From Roseiarcus sp963824475 (GTDB taxonomy: Bacteria; Pseudomonadota; Alphaproteobacteria; Rhizobiales; Beijerinckiaceae), in the NCBI GenBank assembly GCA_963824475.1, contig CAWGPR010000006.1:496001-560000 (forward strand): a DNA stretch of 64,000 nucleotides, written 5' to 3'. A model generated the notes under the pieces. The model was not told the origin of the DNA and ran no database searches. It worked only from the letters and a program-made list of their open reading frames with translations. Below, piece after piece: positions 63,526 to 64,000 of the stretch. Position 1 is the first letter of the stretch. Each line of letters opens with the position of its first letter. Made by a program: the position numbers and the translations under genes.

Positions 63526-63933
63526 TTAGCGCCCGTTGGGGCAATGCGACAATTCGGTCTCTCTGGAGTTTGGCCGCGTGTGGCGACGGTCGGACTTTTG
63601 GCGATCCTGCGGGCAGTTCGCCCTGGGAACGCGCAAGAACGGGTCCCATCCTCCGAATGCGCCGGCGCCCATCCCGCCGCTTGAGGCTCCCATCCCGCCT
63701 CCCGCGCCGCCGCCCATGCCACCGCCGCCTCCCGCGCAACCCGGTCCGCAATGCATTCCGCCGCCGAAGTGTATCCCGCCGTCGCCTCCGCCCATCGCGA
63801 GCACGAAGCTGTCGCGCCTGTCCATGGCGGTGGCGGAAGGACTGCAGGAGACACAAACAGGCTGCGCCGCGGCGACGGAGGCCGCGCCCACGCATTTCAA
63901 GGTCAATGCAATGATCGCGGGCAGTCCGCGCAT
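63526..63933 (-). CDS. Gly-rich, probably secreted hypothetical protein
   Basis: A 135-residue frame beginning MRGLPAIIALTLKCVGAASVAAAQ, a possible signal peptide cut after VAAA. It then has VCVSCSP and a Gly/Met-rich core with repeats of GGGMGGG and GGMGAG and two Cys in MHCGPGC. The C-terminal 35 residues are polar. The low-complexity core raises the chance of a fortuitous frame, but the leader and the codon pattern favour a real gene. Function unknown. It lies 72 bp upstream of the TIR-SUMF1 gene on the same strand. Confidence 0.45.
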   Translation of the reverse strand: MRGLPAIIALTLKCVGAASVAAAQPVCVSCSPSATAMDRRDSFVLAMGGGDGGIHFGGGMHCGPGCAGGGGGMGGGAGGGMGASSGGMGAGAFGGWDPFLRVPRANCPQDRQKSDRRHTRPNSRETELSHCPNGR

Positions 63934-64000
63934 TGGAGAGCCCTTCGACCCCCTCGGCCCTTGCGATGATCGAGGCTCAGGTCAATGGCCCGAGTTCGAG

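Overview
The window is high-GC DNA from an alphaproteobacterium, most likely of the order Hyphomicrobiales (Rhizobiales), in the Beijerinckiaceae / Methylocystaceae / Bradyrhizobiaceae area. This rests on the compact hopanoid operon hpnABCDE-shc, a long fused PutA, Rhizobiales-type palindromic repeats and beta-1,2-glucan-type glycosidases. I saw no rRNA, tRNA or CRISPR array. The taxonomic call is inference.

Layout. 1-1.7 kb: truncated aldo/keto reductase and a VapBC-type toxin-antitoxin pair. 1.8-11.9 kb (all minus): a dipeptide-type ABC importer (binding protein, two permeases, tandem ATPases) followed by an Ldh-family dehydrogenase, a decayed FAD oxidase and a ribokinase. 12.1-16.7 kb: ATP-grasp ligase, divergent mtnA, a CaiB/BaiF CoA transferase and an MBL-fold hydrolase. 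16.7-19.9 kb: a broken ParDE-type module invaded by an IS110-family element (with a structured candidate bridge-RNA leader) and an IS630-family element carrying a small winged-helix passenger gene. 19.9-25.2 kb: quinone oxidoreductase, then an AT-rich inserted segment with IS5- and IS1182-like transposases and an IS-split cytochrome c gene, bracketed by a 104-bp duplication of the putA 3' end. 25.2-31.8 kb: putA, mobB, and a Tat-exported flavin amine oxidase overlapping a cytochrome c gene. 31.9-32.2 kb: an intergenic region with a consensus sigma70 promoter and a candidate sRNA, plus the lon terminator. 32.3-35.1 kb: Hsp20-Lon pair. 35.3-45.4 kb: a glycan cluster (GH94 phosphorylase, GH15, GH144-like, an SbmA/YddA-like ABC protein with a degenerate nucleotide-binding domain, GH3 beta-glucosidase). 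46-53.2 kb: hopanoid operon hpnA-B-C-D-E-shc. 53.4-54.9 kb: NmrA-like gene and MarR regulator. 55.1-61.1 kb: a six-gene unit beginning with myo-inositol-phosphate synthase, followed by HAD phosphatase, nucleotidyltransferase, ATP-grasp ligase, class III aminotransferase and Gfo/Idh/MocA dehydrogenase. 61.1-64 kb: Dps, a TIR-SUMF1 protein and a Gly-rich secreted protein.

The most promising undescribed system is the 55.1-61.1 kb unit. Its enzyme set would make an inositol, oxidise and aminate it, and activate or ligate it, as expected for an aminocyclitol-type metabolite or headgroup. The glycan cluster reads as a beta-1,2-glucan (cyclic glucan) degradation locus.

Caution: seven otherwise well-conserved reading frames (FAD oxidase near 3165, tandem ATPases near 6670, binding protein near 11507 and 11639, GH94 near 36848, hpnB near 47150, hpnE near 50450) are each broken by exactly one extra base, never by one missing base. 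That one-sided bias looks more like insertion-type sequencing or assembly error than decay. The FAD oxidase also has a real internal deletion.
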